A stretch of DNA of 64,000 bases from Planctomycetota bacterium (GCA_014238905.1 JABAAE010000004.1:41839-105838), one strand, 5' to 3'; positions 45,183-55,762 are shown, counted from the stretch's first letter. The notes: generated from the letters alone by a model not told the origin. Program-made: numbers and translations.

Positions 45183-47888
45183 TTACTGGCCCGGCTCGTT
45201 GTGGGGCGGTAAAGATAACGATGGTTGCCTCGGCTGTGCCACAATCAGCTCACGGGATTGAACCGGGCTCCCTTCCGTTTCCAACTGCACCTTGTATTGA
45301 CCCGCCTTCAAGAAACTGAGGTATTGAACAAAGTAAGGGGCATCGCTTTCGGTTTTTTTGACCACCAAATCCCATCTTATCTGGTTTAAGCCTTGCCTGG
45401 CCGGAACTTCCAAAACCTTCACGGGCGTTTCCGACTGATCAGCCAGTTTGAACACCGAAAGACGAACCTGCCCCGATTTTTTTACCCAAAATGTAATTGG
45501 CGTTTTCACTACGCCGCTGAAATTCAACCCAGGACGGATGTCTCCGGTAAAAGGAAGTCTGGCCGTGGGAATGGGGAAAAGATAATCGATGTTTTGGGAG
45601 GGGATTCGCTCGGTGATCAACTGGTGAACTGGTGACAAATTCATTTTGTAAATGCCACGTCCATGGGTTGCCACAATCAGGTCTTTTTCCGTTTCCTGAA
45701 ATGCCAGATCCGCGACGCTGCAAGCGGGCAGATTACGTCCCAGCAACGACCATTTCCTCCCCCCATCCATTGAAAGATACACTCCCCGAAACAAACCGGC
45801 GTAAAGAAGGTCGGGATGAACGGGGTCCTCAATAATGACGTTGGCGGGTTCAGACGGCAAATTGGAGGCGATCGACTCCCAGGTTTTCCCTCGATCCAAT
45901 GTTCGAAAAAGATAGGTTTGCAAGTCATCCTGATTTAGTCCCGACATCGCCAGAAAAGCATGTGAATCCGAATGCCGAGAAGGAACGAGACTTCGAATGT
46001 AACCCCCAGGAAGCCCGCTGGACCGATCTTCCCATCCCTTGCCACTGTCTTCGGAAACCCAAAGATGCCCGCCGTCGGTACCGACATAAACCAATCCCGA
46101 GAACCTTGTTGACTCGGCAATAGCGCTGATCGCATGGGCCTGCTTACCGCTTTCTGAAACCGTTAGATCAGGGCTGACGAGAGCCCATTGGTCACCCCGG
46201 TTGGTACTTCGAAATAGATAATTTGCGCCAATAAAAAGTTGATTGGAATCGTGAGGTGAGATGATCATCGGTGCTACGAAATTGAATCGCAATTCCCCCG
46301 GGTGGCCATCTGGCAAGCGGGGACGGATCCCTCTGGACCGATTAGTGACCATGTTTTTTCGACGAAACGCTCCTTCCTGAGCACTGTAATAAACGGTATT
46401 GGAATCGACCGGATCAACCACCGTTACACAACCATCCCCTCCATTCCAAGGGTCGATCCAAAGGTACTTCCATTGATCTTTGCCACCTGGAATCCATTCG
46501 TCAGAGGGCCCAAAAACGGTAGCGTTGTCCTGTGCACCGGCAAAAATCCGATAGGGCGTCACCTGATCAACCTCGACATCATAAAACTCTCCGGTCGGAA
46601 TATTGTTGAAGTGCAACCAGGATTTCCCCTTGTCAAAACTCTGATAAAGGCCACCGTCGTTACCGAGGACCAGGTGCTCGGGGTGATCGGGATGAATCCA
46701 CATTTCGCAATGATCCAGATGCAAACCACTAGCGACGCTGGGCGTTAGGTGGGTTACTTTTCCTCCAAGATAATCGAATGTCTTCCCACCATCTTTGCTG
46801 TGAGCAACCCGGACACCAAGTGCGAAAATCTCCTGATCATCCTGTGGGTTGACGTAAAGGTCGGCAAAATACCAACCGATTCTGGAAAAGAATTTCAATG
46901 CTGTTTTGTGGGTGCGTTGCCAGGTTTTGCCTCCATCAATACTCTTGTAAACCTGCGCCGCGCCAGCAGCAATGTCCTCTCGATTGTCAATCAATGCGTA
47001 GACCTTTTGAGCATTGGATTGCGAAACCGCCAGCCCAATTCTGCCAACGTGTTCATCTGCCGGTAATCCTTGCTCACAACGAATCCAGGTTTTCCCCTCA
47101 TCTTCGCTTTTATGGATTGAGCTTTTGGCCCCCGACACGCCCGGAAAATCCTCCCACATCGACGCGTAAACCACGTTTGGATCCGCCGCCCAGACGACGT
47201 CGTTGGCTCCAGTTTTACTATCGATTTTGAGAACCTGTTTCCAGGACTTGCCACCGTCCTGAGTCCGATAAATCCCTCGATGGGAATTCCTTGACCAAAA
47301 ATGACCCAACACCGCCACCAACGCGATATCAGGATTGAGAGGGTGGACTGCGATCTCTCCAATATGCCAGGAATCCGAAAGTCCCAAATGCCGCCAATTT
47401 TCACCACCATCATCAGACCGATAAACACCCGTGCCAGGAATTGTAAAATTCCTGGCTTTCTTCAGACTTTCGCCCGTGCCAACATAGAGGACATTGGGAT
47501 TCGATGGCGCTAATGCAATGTCTCCTATTCCATAGGAGGGTTGGTTTTCAAAAATAGGCCGCCAACTCAACCCATGATTAATCGTTTTCCACAAGTTGCC
47601 CGATCCGAATGCAACGTACATCGTGCCTGGGCGAGTGGGGTCCACCTGCACAGACTCCACCCTGGCTGAGTTGACCACCGGCCCCAAACTGATCCATTGC
47701 AAATCAAATGGACTAGATGCCCTGATTCTCTTATAGGACTCGTAGGAATCGACCAATGGCGAGCTTGGTTGCTGGCTGGCACCGACCGAAACAAAAAGGA
47801 ATGGCAAAGCGAATATCAATCCATGAAAACTCCAAGGCTGAAACACTAAACTCAAACCTGCAAAGCTGAAATCTCTGGACATTTTCAT
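45183..47888 (-). CDS. Secreted BNR/Asp-box repeat (sortilin-like) propeller protein
   Basis: This is a 901-residue exported protein with an N-terminal signal (about residues 12-37) followed by two large beta-propellers built from BNR repeats. The Asp-box S/T-x-D-x-G-x-T-W appears many times: KTINHGLSWRPIF, RSDDGGENWRHL, RTQDGGKSWKQV, KSEDEGKTWIRC, KSIDGGKTWQRT, RTLDRGKTWESI and LSMDGGRKWSLL. The C-terminal 150 residues form a beta-sandwich-like tail. Such proteins are often annotated as glycosyl hydrolase or photosystem-assembly-like; no catalytic site is visible. Planctomycete genomes hold many copies. The function is unknown, probably surface binding. Confidence 0.82.
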   Translation of the reverse strand: MKMSRDFSFAGLSLVFQPWSFHGLIFALPFLFVSVGASQQPSSPLVDSYESYKRIRASSPFDLQWISLGPVVNSARVESVQVDPTRPGTMYVAFGSGNLWKTINHGLSWRPIFENQPSYGIGDIALAPSNPNVLYVGTGESLKKARNFTIPGTGVYRSDDGGENWRHLGLSDSWHIGEIAVHPLNPDIALVAVLGHFWSRNSHRGIYRTQDGGKSWKQVLKIDSKTGANDVVWAADPNVVYASMWEDFPGVSGAKSSIHKSEDEGKTWIRCEQGLPADEHVGRIGLAVSQSNAQKVYALIDNREDIAAGAAQVYKSIDGGKTWQRTHKTALKFFSRIGWYFADLYVNPQDDQEIFALGVRVAHSKDGGKTFDYLGGKVTHLTPSVASGLHLDHCEMWIHPDHPEHLVLGNDGGLYQSFDKGKSWLHFNNIPTGEFYDVEVDQVTPYRIFAGAQDNATVFGPSDEWIPGGKDQWKYLWIDPWNGGDGCVTVVDPVDSNTVYYSAQEGAFRRKNMVTNRSRGIRPRLPDGHPGELRFNFVAPMIISPHDSNQLFIGANYLFRSTNRGDQWALVSPDLTVSESGKQAHAISAIAESTRFSGLVYVGTDGGHLWVSEDSGKGWEDRSSGLPGGYIRSLVPSRHSDSHAFLAMSGLNQDDLQTYLFRTLDRGKTWESIASNLPSEPANVIIEDPVHPDLLYAGLFRGVYLSMDGGRKWSLLGRNLPACSVADLAFQETEKDLIVATHGRGIYKMNLSPVHQLITERIPSQNIDYLFPIPTARLPFTGDIRPGLNFSGVVKTPITFWVKKSGQVRLSVFKLADQSETPVKVLEVPARQGLNQIRWDLVVKKTESDAPYFVQYLSFLKAGQYKVQLETEGSPVQSRELIVAQPRQPSLSLPPHNEPGQ

Positions 47889-48393
47889 TGGACTGAAAAA
47901 CTAAAAACCAAGAATTGGAGATAACGGGAAAATCGTATTTTGACTAGCTGGCCTGATGGGGTGGGCTAGAGGTCTGCTGAGCATTTGCCAAATCGCTGAG
48001 AATCATTTTAGGCCAATCACCAACTCAACGCACCGAAAGCGTAAACAACTACATCAGGGAGGTTGAAAAGAGTCCAGAAAAAATTGGCCTTCGCTCGCAA
48101 GGCTCTATTGCAGCCCCGCTGGATTCAGTTGTCAACGCCTTCTTTTGACGATGCAAACTCCTCCTATGCCGGTTTGGCGGGTCGAAAACAAAACAGGCTT
48201 TCAGGGGCAAACTGGCACTACAAGTCCCAAACTTCACCAACCACCCACGCAGATCATCCGCTTGATCAATCGAATGCCACAAGCCCGCACCGGTTCATTG
48301 AACGCACCGAAAAGGACAGGTCGCAGCCTCTAAACTGCCACCCTACAGTCCGTGTAATGGAGGATCATCAATGCACCAGTCGCACCGCTAATA
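47889..48393. other. Gene-free spacer
   Basis: 505 bp between two minus-strand genes. A plus-strand frame reaches into the next gene but has biased composition and no family (see rejected list). I see no RNA gene. Confidence 0.4.
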
Positions 48394-48909
48394 TCAGCGA
48401 ATTCCATCACGCCGGCAGAAGCTTTCTTCGACCAACTCTGCTGTCACCCCCGCCTCTTGCTGAACCGCATCCATTTCGTCGGCAAGCAGTCCTTTCCTCG
48501 CTGGTCCTTTTGAGCTTTTGCGAACGACAAAATCATAGGTCACCTCGCTGGTACGGCCATCCTCAAAAAAATTCGTAAAATAGATCACGCCAACACCGTC
48601 AGGTTGAATCGTATAGGTCCCCACCGACGTCAAAAACAGAAACCTGCGACCACCCATCCCATCACTGGAATTGATCTTTACATAACGTGTTGCGTTTCCG
48701 CGGCCATCAAACTTGGCGACTCCGACAGATCTGGATTGAAAACCACCTGCCCTCCCGCCAGAGGCATAAGATCCATTCAGTGATCTTTCGTTGAAACCAT
48801 CAACGCGGCGATCCTTGTCGACAGCCTCGACATCATGATCATGAAACAGGGCCGAACCGATCGCTGTTGCCGAAATCAAAATCAAACAAATGAATATGGA
48901 ATGACGCAT
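48394..48909 (-). CDS. Small secreted protein of unknown function
   Basis: I do not recognise this 171-residue protein. It has a clear signal peptide (FICLILISATAIGSALF) and a mature part with LNGSYASGGRAGGFQSRSVGVAKFDGRGN and a beta-rich core (VGTYTIQPDGVGVIYFTN). That pattern recalls a family of small exported proteins with a glycine-rich opening and a beta-sandwich. The C-terminal 35 residues are charged and helical. It has a minus-strand neighbour on one side and the large subtilase gene divergent on the other. Codon use looks native. Confidence 0.7.
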   Translation of the reverse strand: MRHSIFICLILISATAIGSALFHDHDVEAVDKDRRVDGFNERSLNGSYASGGRAGGFQSRSVGVAKFDGRGNATRYVKINSSDGMGGRRFLFLTSVGTYTIQPDGVGVIYFTNFFEDGRTSEVTYDFVVRKSSKGPARKGLLADEMDAVQQEAGVTAELVEESFCRRDGIR

Positions 48910-49544
48910 ATTGAATAAGACCTTTCAGAATGTTAGTGGAGCAATGGAATCGACAAGTGAATACACTGCGGAATTATCGTCCCGCATTATCGTTGCGAAC
49001 GGTGGACAAATCTGATGATTCGAAAGCTCAAAATGGAACGCCGCTGACACACCAATCGAAACCGCCGTCTTCAAACTTCGCTTTTCCTTCAAGAATGATC
49101 AGTATGATCACGTTGGTCCATGACCAATTCGTGTATTGATGAAAAACAATGAAAATGCTGGCTTGCGAAATATCCACGTCGATCAACGACAGCCCCAATC
49201 GTCTTGCCATTGATCACTAACGCCTCGACCGGCCTCAAGCCATTGGAATAGAGCCATTCCCATCCTCAAAGCGGAGATTTCATTGCCGGGTCAAACTCAA
49301 AAAGGAGCACTATTTCACCCATCAACAGACGGTCCATGAGTCGTGGTCCCGAAAAATCATCTTAAATTTTAAAAAAAATCAAAATATTTTCCCCCGCCCT
49401 CAGACTCTCATTCCACTGGAATCAGTACCCAAAAACAGCCCTTGATTTCGGCCTCGAGAAGGAGCCTGAATCGGTTATTCATTCACGAACTGTAGTCAAA
49501 AAAACCCGACGATTAACAGGTTTTTTCCCTTAGATTTCGTGAGC

Positions 49545-49668
49545 GTCTCTAAATGAGACAAGCCGCCCTCTGACGAGAGTTACTCGGCCGGATCTTCCCG
49601 CCGAGAAAATTCCAAAAAAGGCTTTACCACCAGCTTCAGGATATCTCTTTTTGAGACAAACGGGTCTC
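49545..49668. promoter_or_regulatory. Repeated GTCTC/GAGAC inverted-repeat elements upstream of the subtilase
   Basis: GTCTC-N5-GAGAC lies at 49545-49559. TCTC-N5-GAGAC lies at 49644-49657, and its GAGAC also pairs with GTCTC at 49664-49668. The two GAGAC cores are about 98 bp apart, within the 1-kb gene-free spacer 48910-49911. They could be sites for one regulator. An AAAAAACC/GGTTTTTT stem at 49499-49526 also lies in this spacer. Confidence 0.35.
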
Positions 49669-49911
49669 CGCGTTGGAGGTGTTGCAAATAGCTACACATT
49701 CAATTTTCTGGAATTCGTCCTCTCAATAGGTTTCCGTTTTCGGCCGCCGCTGGGCGGGTAGAGAAACTTGTTCAAGGCTCCCCTCTATAGGCGGGAAGAA
49801 CGGAAATACCATCTCGATTTGGTGACTGGAATTCACTGGCCTAAAAAATTGTTTTTGTTACTGTGGAACTTCTTGTCACTTCGGTTTATTTCAAAAACAA
49901 GGATTTTGGGT

Positions 49912-52900
49912 ATGTCAAAACGCCGGCCTTCGCTTTTCCAAATTATTGAAAAGAGACAAAAAGATGAGACCAACCAGCAGGGGTCTCTACAAAAAAAACG
50001 TGGTTTGAACATCGAACCGCTAGAAGATCGTTGCATGCTCGCAGCAGACATTATGGGTCAGGGTGCATTCGATGACCTCGAAATCGATGCCAGTCAGTTT
50101 CACCCATCCCGAATCATCGTCCAATTTGCGGAAAACCGAGAGGTTCCTGCCAATTTCTCAGTTGCTGGAAATGACTTTTCGGTTGGTTCTCGAATGGGTG
50201 GGAATTCATCACTTCGACAGGTCAACGTGCCCAATGGGATGGATGTGACCGCAGCCATTACTCAACTCAACAGTCGTAATGACGTTGTTTTCGCTGAACT
50301 GGATTATCGCGTCAGTCTCACCGCCACACCGAATGATCCCTCCTACTCGAGTTTGTGGGGCCTCAATAATACAGGTCAGACTGGTGGAACATTCGATGCC
50401 GACATCGACGCATTAGAGGCTTGGGAAATTACAACCGGAAGCGCTTCGACCATCGTTGCGGTGATCGACACCGGAGTCGACTATAACCATGTGGACCTTG
50501 CGGACAACATGTGGGTCAACACTGGAGAAATCGCCGGAAATGGTTTCGATGATGACGGCAATGGTTTTGTAGACGATATCTACGGTTATGATTTTGCCGA
50601 CAATGACGGCAACCCAATACCAGATAGTTTCACCAATGAAAAACACGGAACCCACGTAGCGGGCACCATTGGTGCCGTTGGCAACAATGGTACCGGGGTT
50701 GTGGGTGTCAACTGGGACGTTCAAATCATGTCGCTGCGTTTTCTGGACGAGAGTGGCAGTGGCTATACATCCGACGCCGTCGACGCAGTCTATTATGCGG
50801 TCGACAATGGTGCCACCATTTCCAATAACAGCTGGGGAGGCGGTGGCTTCTCTCAAGCCATGTATGACGCTATCGCCTATGGTCAATCACAAGGCCACAT
50901 CTTTATCGCAGCAGCCGGCAACAGCGGGACCAACAATGATTCCGGGCCACATTATCCGTCAAACTACGACTTAGCTAATGTCGTATCGGTGGCTTCGACA
51001 GATCACAACGACCAATTATCATCGTTTTCAAATTATGGTGCCAATACGGTCGACTTGGCAGCTCCCGGCTCTAGTATTTACAGCACCTTTCCCGGAAACG
51101 CCTACGGGACTTACAGCGGTACCTCAATGGCAACCCCACATGTTGCCGGTGCGGTTGCATTGGTCGTCAGTGAGTACCCAGATTTGAATTACCAGGAAGT
51201 ATTGGATCGAGTCTACGATTCGGTGGATACACTAGGTGCCCTTTCCGGCAAGATGGTGACCGGCGGACGACTTAATGCTGCCGCAGCTTTGGCGAACAGC
51301 TTTGGCGTATCGGTTTCACCGACTTCTGGTCTACAGACCAGCGAGGCCGGTGGCACAGCATCCTTTGAGGTTGTCTTGACATCTGCCCCGACAGAAAATG
51401 TCGTGATTCCAATGTCAAGTTCTGACGAAAGCGAAGGTACGGTCGCCGATAGCTCAATTACTTTCACCCCCTCCAACTGGGATGTTCCTCAGACCATCGT
51501 CATCAGTGGCGAGGATGACCAAGACATCGATGGCAACGTTGATTATGAAATCAGCTTGGCAAACACTCTTAGTAACGACGCCAATTACAACAATTTGAAT
51601 GTTGCCGATGTCTCGGTGACCAATGTTGACAACGAGGTTAGCCCAGTCGATTTCCACTTCTCGGTGACGACCAACGGCACATCGATCGGAGGACTGGTTG
51701 TCGATAATGAGGATATCATCGCAAAAATGTCCAACGGAACCTACGAATTTGCGTTTGATGGTTCCGACATGGGACTGGCCGGGCTAACCATCGACGCCTT
51801 CATGGTAACCGGACCAGATACTATCCTGATGTCGTTCAGCGGATCAGCTGGAATCAACGGGCTCGGAACAGTTGACGATTCGGACATCATCCAATTTACC
51901 GGGACGTTTGGCTCGGACACCAGTGGAACTCTCTCCTGGTTTTTTGACGGAAGTGATGTCGGCTTAACCAGAAACGGTGAAGATGTTGATGCATTGACAA
52001 TTCTACAGGATGGATCGCTTCTGGTTTCTACCTCGGGCGGTTACAGCGTCACCGGCGCGTCCGGCGCCGATGAAGACCTTATTCGGTTTACAGGATCGTT
52101 TGGATCAACAACAACTGGTACCTGGGAAATTTACTTCGACGGAAGTGATGTTGGCCTGAACACCAGCAGCAGCGAAGATGTTGATGCAGTTGCGGTCGAC
52201 AATAACGGTAACATCCTGTTGTCCACACGCGGCAATTTCTCGGTCTCCGGGGTTTCCGGTGCCGATGAAGATGTCTTCGTTTTCGTCCCTTCAACGCTGG
52301 GTAGCAACACATCGGGGAGCTTCCAATCACAGCTCTTCTTTGACGGCAGTTCAGCAGGATTGGGTGGTACTGACATTTTTGGTTTTGACGTACCGACAGA
52401 ATCCAATGAGAGTCCAACCGCAGTGGGTGACAGCTATGCCGCATTTGATGAAGACACAACTCTTAATGTTGACGGCAGTGCCCAGTATCCCAGTGTCCTG
52501 GCCAATGATAGCGACCCTGAGGGTGATTCACTAACGGCAGTATTGGTCGACGGGGCGGCTCATGGAACTCTCGACCTGAATGCCGATGGAACATTCTCGT
52601 ACGTGCCGGATGAAAACTACAACGGCTCCGATTCCTTTAGCTATAAAGCGAGCGATGGAACTTCGTTTAGTAATGTCGTGACGGTCAGTCTTTCCATTAC
52701 ACCGGTGAATGACGCACCGGTCGCCGTAGACGATGGTCCTTACTCGGTAGATGCTGGTGAGACCCTCACCGTCAACGCCGCCAACGGCGTTTTGACCAAT
52801 GATGGAGATGTCGACGGCGATGTCATCAATGCAGTACTGGTTAGTAACGCAAGCAATGGAACACTCAACTTAAATAGTGATGGTTCATTTGTTTATTCGC

Positions 52901-54702
52901 CAAACGCCGGATTCGATGGCACCGATTCATTCATCTACGCAGCAAACGACGGTGCCTTGGATTCCAATCAAATCACCGTCAATATTGAAGTGCTTCCGCA
53001 AAATGATCCCCCAGTTGCTGTGGGCGATACCTATGCTGCGTTTGACGAAGACACCACGCTCAACGTAGACGGTAGTTCACTCCCAGGTGTCCTCGCTAAT
53101 GACAACGATCCTGAGGGAGAATCCCTGTCGGCAGTTTTAGTGGACGACGTTTCCAATGGAACGCTCAGCCTCAACGACGATGGCACATTCACCTACACTC
53201 CGGATGAAAATTACAACGGCTCGGATTCATTCACGTATAAGGCGAGCGACGGAGTTAACTTTAGTAATATTGTCTCGGTCAACCTAACCATCACGCCGGT
53301 CAACGATGCTCCGGAAGCACTGGCAGATAACCCGTATTCGGTAGATGCCAATCAAACCTTGACGGTCAACGCCGCCAACGGCGTTCTGACCAACGATAGT
53401 GATGTCGATGGAGATAATATCACAGCGGTTCTGGTCAGCGGTACTACCAATGGATCACTTACCCTTAACAACGACGGCTCTTTTGTTTATTCGCCAGATG
53501 TTGATTTTTCAGGCAGTGATTCGTTTACCTACGCCGCCAATGATACATTGCTTAATTCCAATCAAATCACCGTCACGATCGAAGTCGTTGGTGATTCCGG
53601 AACCAAGTTCTTTGTCGTAGATAGTCGATCAGATTCCACTTACGAGTATGCTGCCGATGGATCTTTCGTCGAGAATTACAATCTTGCGAGCGGTTCCGCC
53701 AAGGGAGTTACCACCACAGCTGACGGATCAACTGTTTGGGTGATCGACAATAATGATTACATCTATGTCTACGACGACAGCGGCAACCTCTTGGGCGATT
53801 GGTATGCAGTAGGACTGGATCGGCCTGAAGGCATCGCGTTGGATGGAGATGACCTTTTGATTGTTGATCGAGGCATGGACGCAGTCCTCCGGTTTACCGG
53901 TGCAGCGGCATGGCGAAGTGGTAGCACCGCATACGACTCCGGATTCTACCTGGCTGCTTCCAACTCACGGCCCTACGGAATCACCACTGATGGATCTTCA
54001 TTCTGGGTGGTAGACGATCAGAGAAGTTTCGATTCGGTTTACAAGTATTCACTGCTCGACGGCAATTACTATTGGGATGGCAACTGGACGATTGACTCTG
54101 GGAACTCTCGCCCCAGGGGAATCACCATTGATCCCAACGATGTCAACCATCTATGGATTGTTGATTCGCGGGCCGATGACATTTTCGAATATCAGAATTC
54201 CGTCAATCGGGTCGCAGGTAGCTTCACAGCTGACCAACGCTACGAACTTGCTGGTGGGAATGGTACCTCGCAAGGAATTGCCGATCCTAATTCATTACTT
54301 GGCGGGTCATCACTGGACATCATGGTTGGGATTAACACCCATGCCGGCAGCTCCCAAACAGCCGGTGCTCCAATGAATACGTTGATTGCGAGCCGCTCCT
54401 TCGACACACTTTCGATGAATCCCGCGATTCAGGATGTCTCCCGTATCGCTATAGAGCCAATTTCCAAGAGGATCTCCGCTCTCAGACCATCCGGTTCCGG
54501 TTCGGAATCCAGCCTGTTGGAAGCCACTGATCAGGAATTCGACTATGGCTTACCGTCTTGGATAGGCAATGATGACCTAACCCACCGCGTGAGAGCTGAA
54601 GATCACGAGGAAACCCTATTGGACAATGTCTACGGAAACCTAGACGCTCTTGCCCAAGCGACTGGCAAACTTGGACCAGAGTGGTTCGAATCTCAAAATT
54701 GA
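49912..54702 (+). CDS. Giant secreted subtilase with tandem cadherin-like repeats and C-terminal propeller
   Basis: This is a 1596-residue exported serine peptidase of family S8. The N-terminus is planctomycete-style: a basic SKRRPSLFQIIEKRQ, then the LEPR-like tag IEPLEDRCMLAAD (about 34-46). A propeptide-like domain precedes the catalytic domain with Asp186 (AVIDTGVD), His245 (KHGTHVAG) and Ser405 (SGTSMATPHV). After it come a SVSPTSGL...SSSDE beta-sandwich (about 465-580), three DGSDVGL-type repeats, four tandem-95/cadherin-like repeats (DEDTTLNVDGS, ANDSDPEGDSL, YNGSDSF) and an NHL-like propeller (about 1260-1480). I chose the ATG at 49912; the frame is open to 49768 with no SD support. 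It is a surface or extracellular protease. Confidence 0.87.
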   Translation: MSKRRPSLFQIIEKRQKDETNQQGSLQKKRGLNIEPLEDRCMLAADIMGQGAFDDLEIDASQFHPSRIIVQFAENREVPANFSVAGNDFSVGSRMGGNSSLRQVNVPNGMDVTAAITQLNSRNDVVFAELDYRVSLTATPNDPSYSSLWGLNNTGQTGGTFDADIDALEAWEITTGSASTIVAVIDTGVDYNHVDLADNMWVNTGEIAGNGFDDDGNGFVDDIYGYDFADNDGNPIPDSFTNEKHGTHVAGTIGAVGNNGTGVVGVNWDVQIMSLRFLDESGSGYTSDAVDAVYYAVDNGATISNNSWGGGGFSQAMYDAIAYGQSQGHIFIAAAGNSGTNNDSGPHYPSNYDLANVVSVASTDHNDQLSSFSNYGANTVDLAAPGSSIYSTFPGNAYGTYSGTSMATPHVAGAVALVVSEYPDLNYQEVLDRVYDSVDTLGALSGKMVTGGRLNAAAALANSFGVSVSPTSGLQTSEAGGTASFEVVLTSAPTENVVIPMSSSDESEGTVADSSITFTPSNWDVPQTIVISGEDDQDIDGNVDYEISLANTLSNDANYNNLNVADVSVTNVDNEVSPVDFHFSVTTNGTSIGGLVVDNEDIIAKMSNGTYEFAFDGSDMGLAGLTIDAFMVTGPDTILMSFSGSAGINGLGTVDDSDIIQFTGTFGSDTSGTLSWFFDGSDVGLTRNGEDVDALTILQDGSLLVSTSGGYSVTGASGADEDLIRFTGSFGSTTTGTWEIYFDGSDVGLNTSSSEDVDAVAVDNNGNILLSTRGNFSVSGVSGADEDVFVFVPSTLGSNTSGSFQSQLFFDGSSAGLGGTDIFGFDVPTESNESPTAVGDSYAAFDEDTTLNVDGSAQYPSVLANDSDPEGDSLTAVLVDGAAHGTLDLNADGTFSYVPDENYNGSDSFSYKASDGTSFSNVVTVSLSITPVNDAPVAVDDGPYSVDAGETLTVNAANGVLTNDGDVDGDVINAVLVSNASNGTLNLNSDGSFVYSPNAGFDGTDSFIYAANDGALDSNQITVNIEVLPQNDPPVAVGDTYAAFDEDTTLNVDGSSLPGVLANDNDPEGESLSAVLVDDVSNGTLSLNDDGTFTYTPDENYNGSDSFTYKASDGVNFSNIVSVNLTITPVNDAPEALADNPYSVDANQTLTVNAANGVLTNDSDVDGDNITAVLVSGTTNGSLTLNNDGSFVYSPDVDFSGSDSFTYAANDTLLNSNQITVTIEVVGDSGTKFFVVDSRSDSTYEYAADGSFVENYNLASGSAKGVTTTADGSTVWVIDNNDYIYVYDDSGNLLGDWYAVGLDRPEGIALDGDDLLIVDRGMDAVLRFTGAAAWRSGSTAYDSGFYLAASNSRPYGITTDGSSFWVVDDQRSFDSVYKYSLLDGNYYWDGNWTIDSGNSRPRGITIDPNDVNHLWIVDSRADDIFEYQNSVNRVAGSFTADQRYELAGGNGTSQGIADPNSLLGGSSLDIMVGINTHAGSSQTAGAPMNTLIASRSFDTLSMNPAIQDVSRIAIEPISKRISALRPSGSGSESSLLEATDQEFDYGLPSWIGNDDLTHRVRAEDHEETLLDNVYGNLDALAQATGKLGPEWFESQN

Positions 54703-54731
54703 CCGGACTGGGTAATCAGAATTCATTATTC

Positions 54732-54769
54732 ACGGCAAGCATTCCGTTCGGAGTGTTTGCCGTTTTTCT
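54732..54769 (+). terminator. Rho-independent terminator of the subtilase gene
   Basis: ACGGCAAGCATTCCG pairs with GGAGTGTTTGCCGT (two G-T wobbles), followed by T5. It lies 30 bp after the stop at 54702. Confidence 0.85.
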
Positions 54770-55144
54770 TTGCCCTTTTCCCCTGCCCTTTTCCTCTGCG
54801 GCTCCCCGATCGGCTAAAACCGCTGCTCGGCCCAAAAACAATGGCCCATAAACTCACCAGTAAAGTCCTCACGCCCCAACCGAGAGATCCCAAGATTTAT
54901 CCTGAACCTGCCCCCAGCAAGCCGCTAGTGGTCCTGCTGGGATGAGATGGCGTGCCCTGACCAAAGAAGAAGGCCTCGCCGGATTTTCTCCCAGCCGCCA
55001 AAAAGAAGATGGTCGCGTTACCGATTCTCAGCCACGACCGACAGAACAAGCCACCTTAACCATGGATCAGCTTGATTGAATCCCAGAATGGTAAAAACAA
55101 ACCGCTTGACTCAGGGAAGCGAGTCAAGCGGTTGATCGAAACAG
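54770..55144. other. Spacer between the subtilase and tRNA genes
   Basis: 375 bp with no firm gene. A frame from ATG 54841 (begins MAHKLTSKVLTPQP) runs 34 codons before a TGA and may be a decayed fragment. No transposon ends are seen. Confidence 0.4.
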
Positions 55145-55233
55145 CGGAGAGAACGGGATTCGAACCCGTGGAACGATTTGACTCGTTCACCGATTTAGCA
55201 AACCGGCGCATTCGACCACTCTGCCATCTCTCC
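55145..55233 (-). tRNA. tRNA-Ser (anticodon GCT)
   Basis: The minus strand begins GGAGAGA and ends TCTCTCC plus a G discriminator, giving a 7-bp acceptor stem. GTTCGAATCC is the T-arm. The anticodon loop TTGCTAA carries GCT, decoding AGC/AGT. The long variable arm (GAACGAGTCAAATCGTTC) is typical of serine. CCA is not encoded. Confidence 0.96.
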
Positions 55234-55339
55234 AAATGAAAACCGCACCGCGATTGACATTCTTTATTAAAACTGGTCACCCGGCTAACAACTCCATGCT
55301 ATGGTTGTCGCCAACTGGCCCATTTGGCAGCAAAAAAAG

Positions 55340-55413
55340 TGGGCGTAACAGGGCTCGAACCTGTGACCTCCGCGATGTCAACGCGACGCTCTAGCCAACT
55401 GAGCTATACGCCC
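55340..55413 (-). tRNA. tRNA-Val (anticodon GAC)
   Basis: The minus strand begins GGGCGTA and ends TACGCCC plus an A discriminator. TAGCTCAGTTGG is the D-arm, GGTTCGAGCCC the T-arm, and the loop TTGACAT carries anticodon GAC for valine GTC/GTT. It is 74 nt long, and CCA is not encoded. The spacer to the next gene (55414-55762) shows no gene. Confidence 0.96.
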
Positions 55414-55762
55414 GCACTTTTTTGTAGTCACGGATTATATTTCCTTTTGGAAACAATGCAAAGGCTGGCAATCCATTTTCCCAAAGTTTGAAAGCCCTCG
55501 CCAAAAACCGTGTCTGCCCTAAAAAAAAGGGAACTATGGGTTTCTGTTGTTCTCGATCTGAGTTTTCGAAACAGTTCAAACTTTGTAAATCACCGAATCA
55601 TTGTAGACAAAATATCACAAAAACCTCGGAAACGAGTCGTTTGTCTCGATTGAGGTGGCTCTTAATGCCAGCCAGACCTAAAATACAGCCGGGTTGAGCG
55701 AAATCACTTATTACCCTTTTGGCCCGTTTGATTGCCCTATCAAACCGAACCCTGGTTGATCC

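Noticed and set aside
48063..48578. 171-codon plus-strand frame
   Set aside because: It overlaps the secreted protein gene on the other strand, which has a clear signal peptide, and its composition (Pro, His, Arg, Ser rich) looks like antisense noise.
49768..49911. 48-codon extension of the subtilase
   Set aside because: It begins at TTG without SD, and LEPR-type proteins start shortly before the basic tract, as with the ATG at 49912.
54757..54945. 62-codon frame after the subtilase terminator
   Set aside because: It starts inside the terminator stem-loop; the later part may be a decayed fragment but cannot be supported as a gene.
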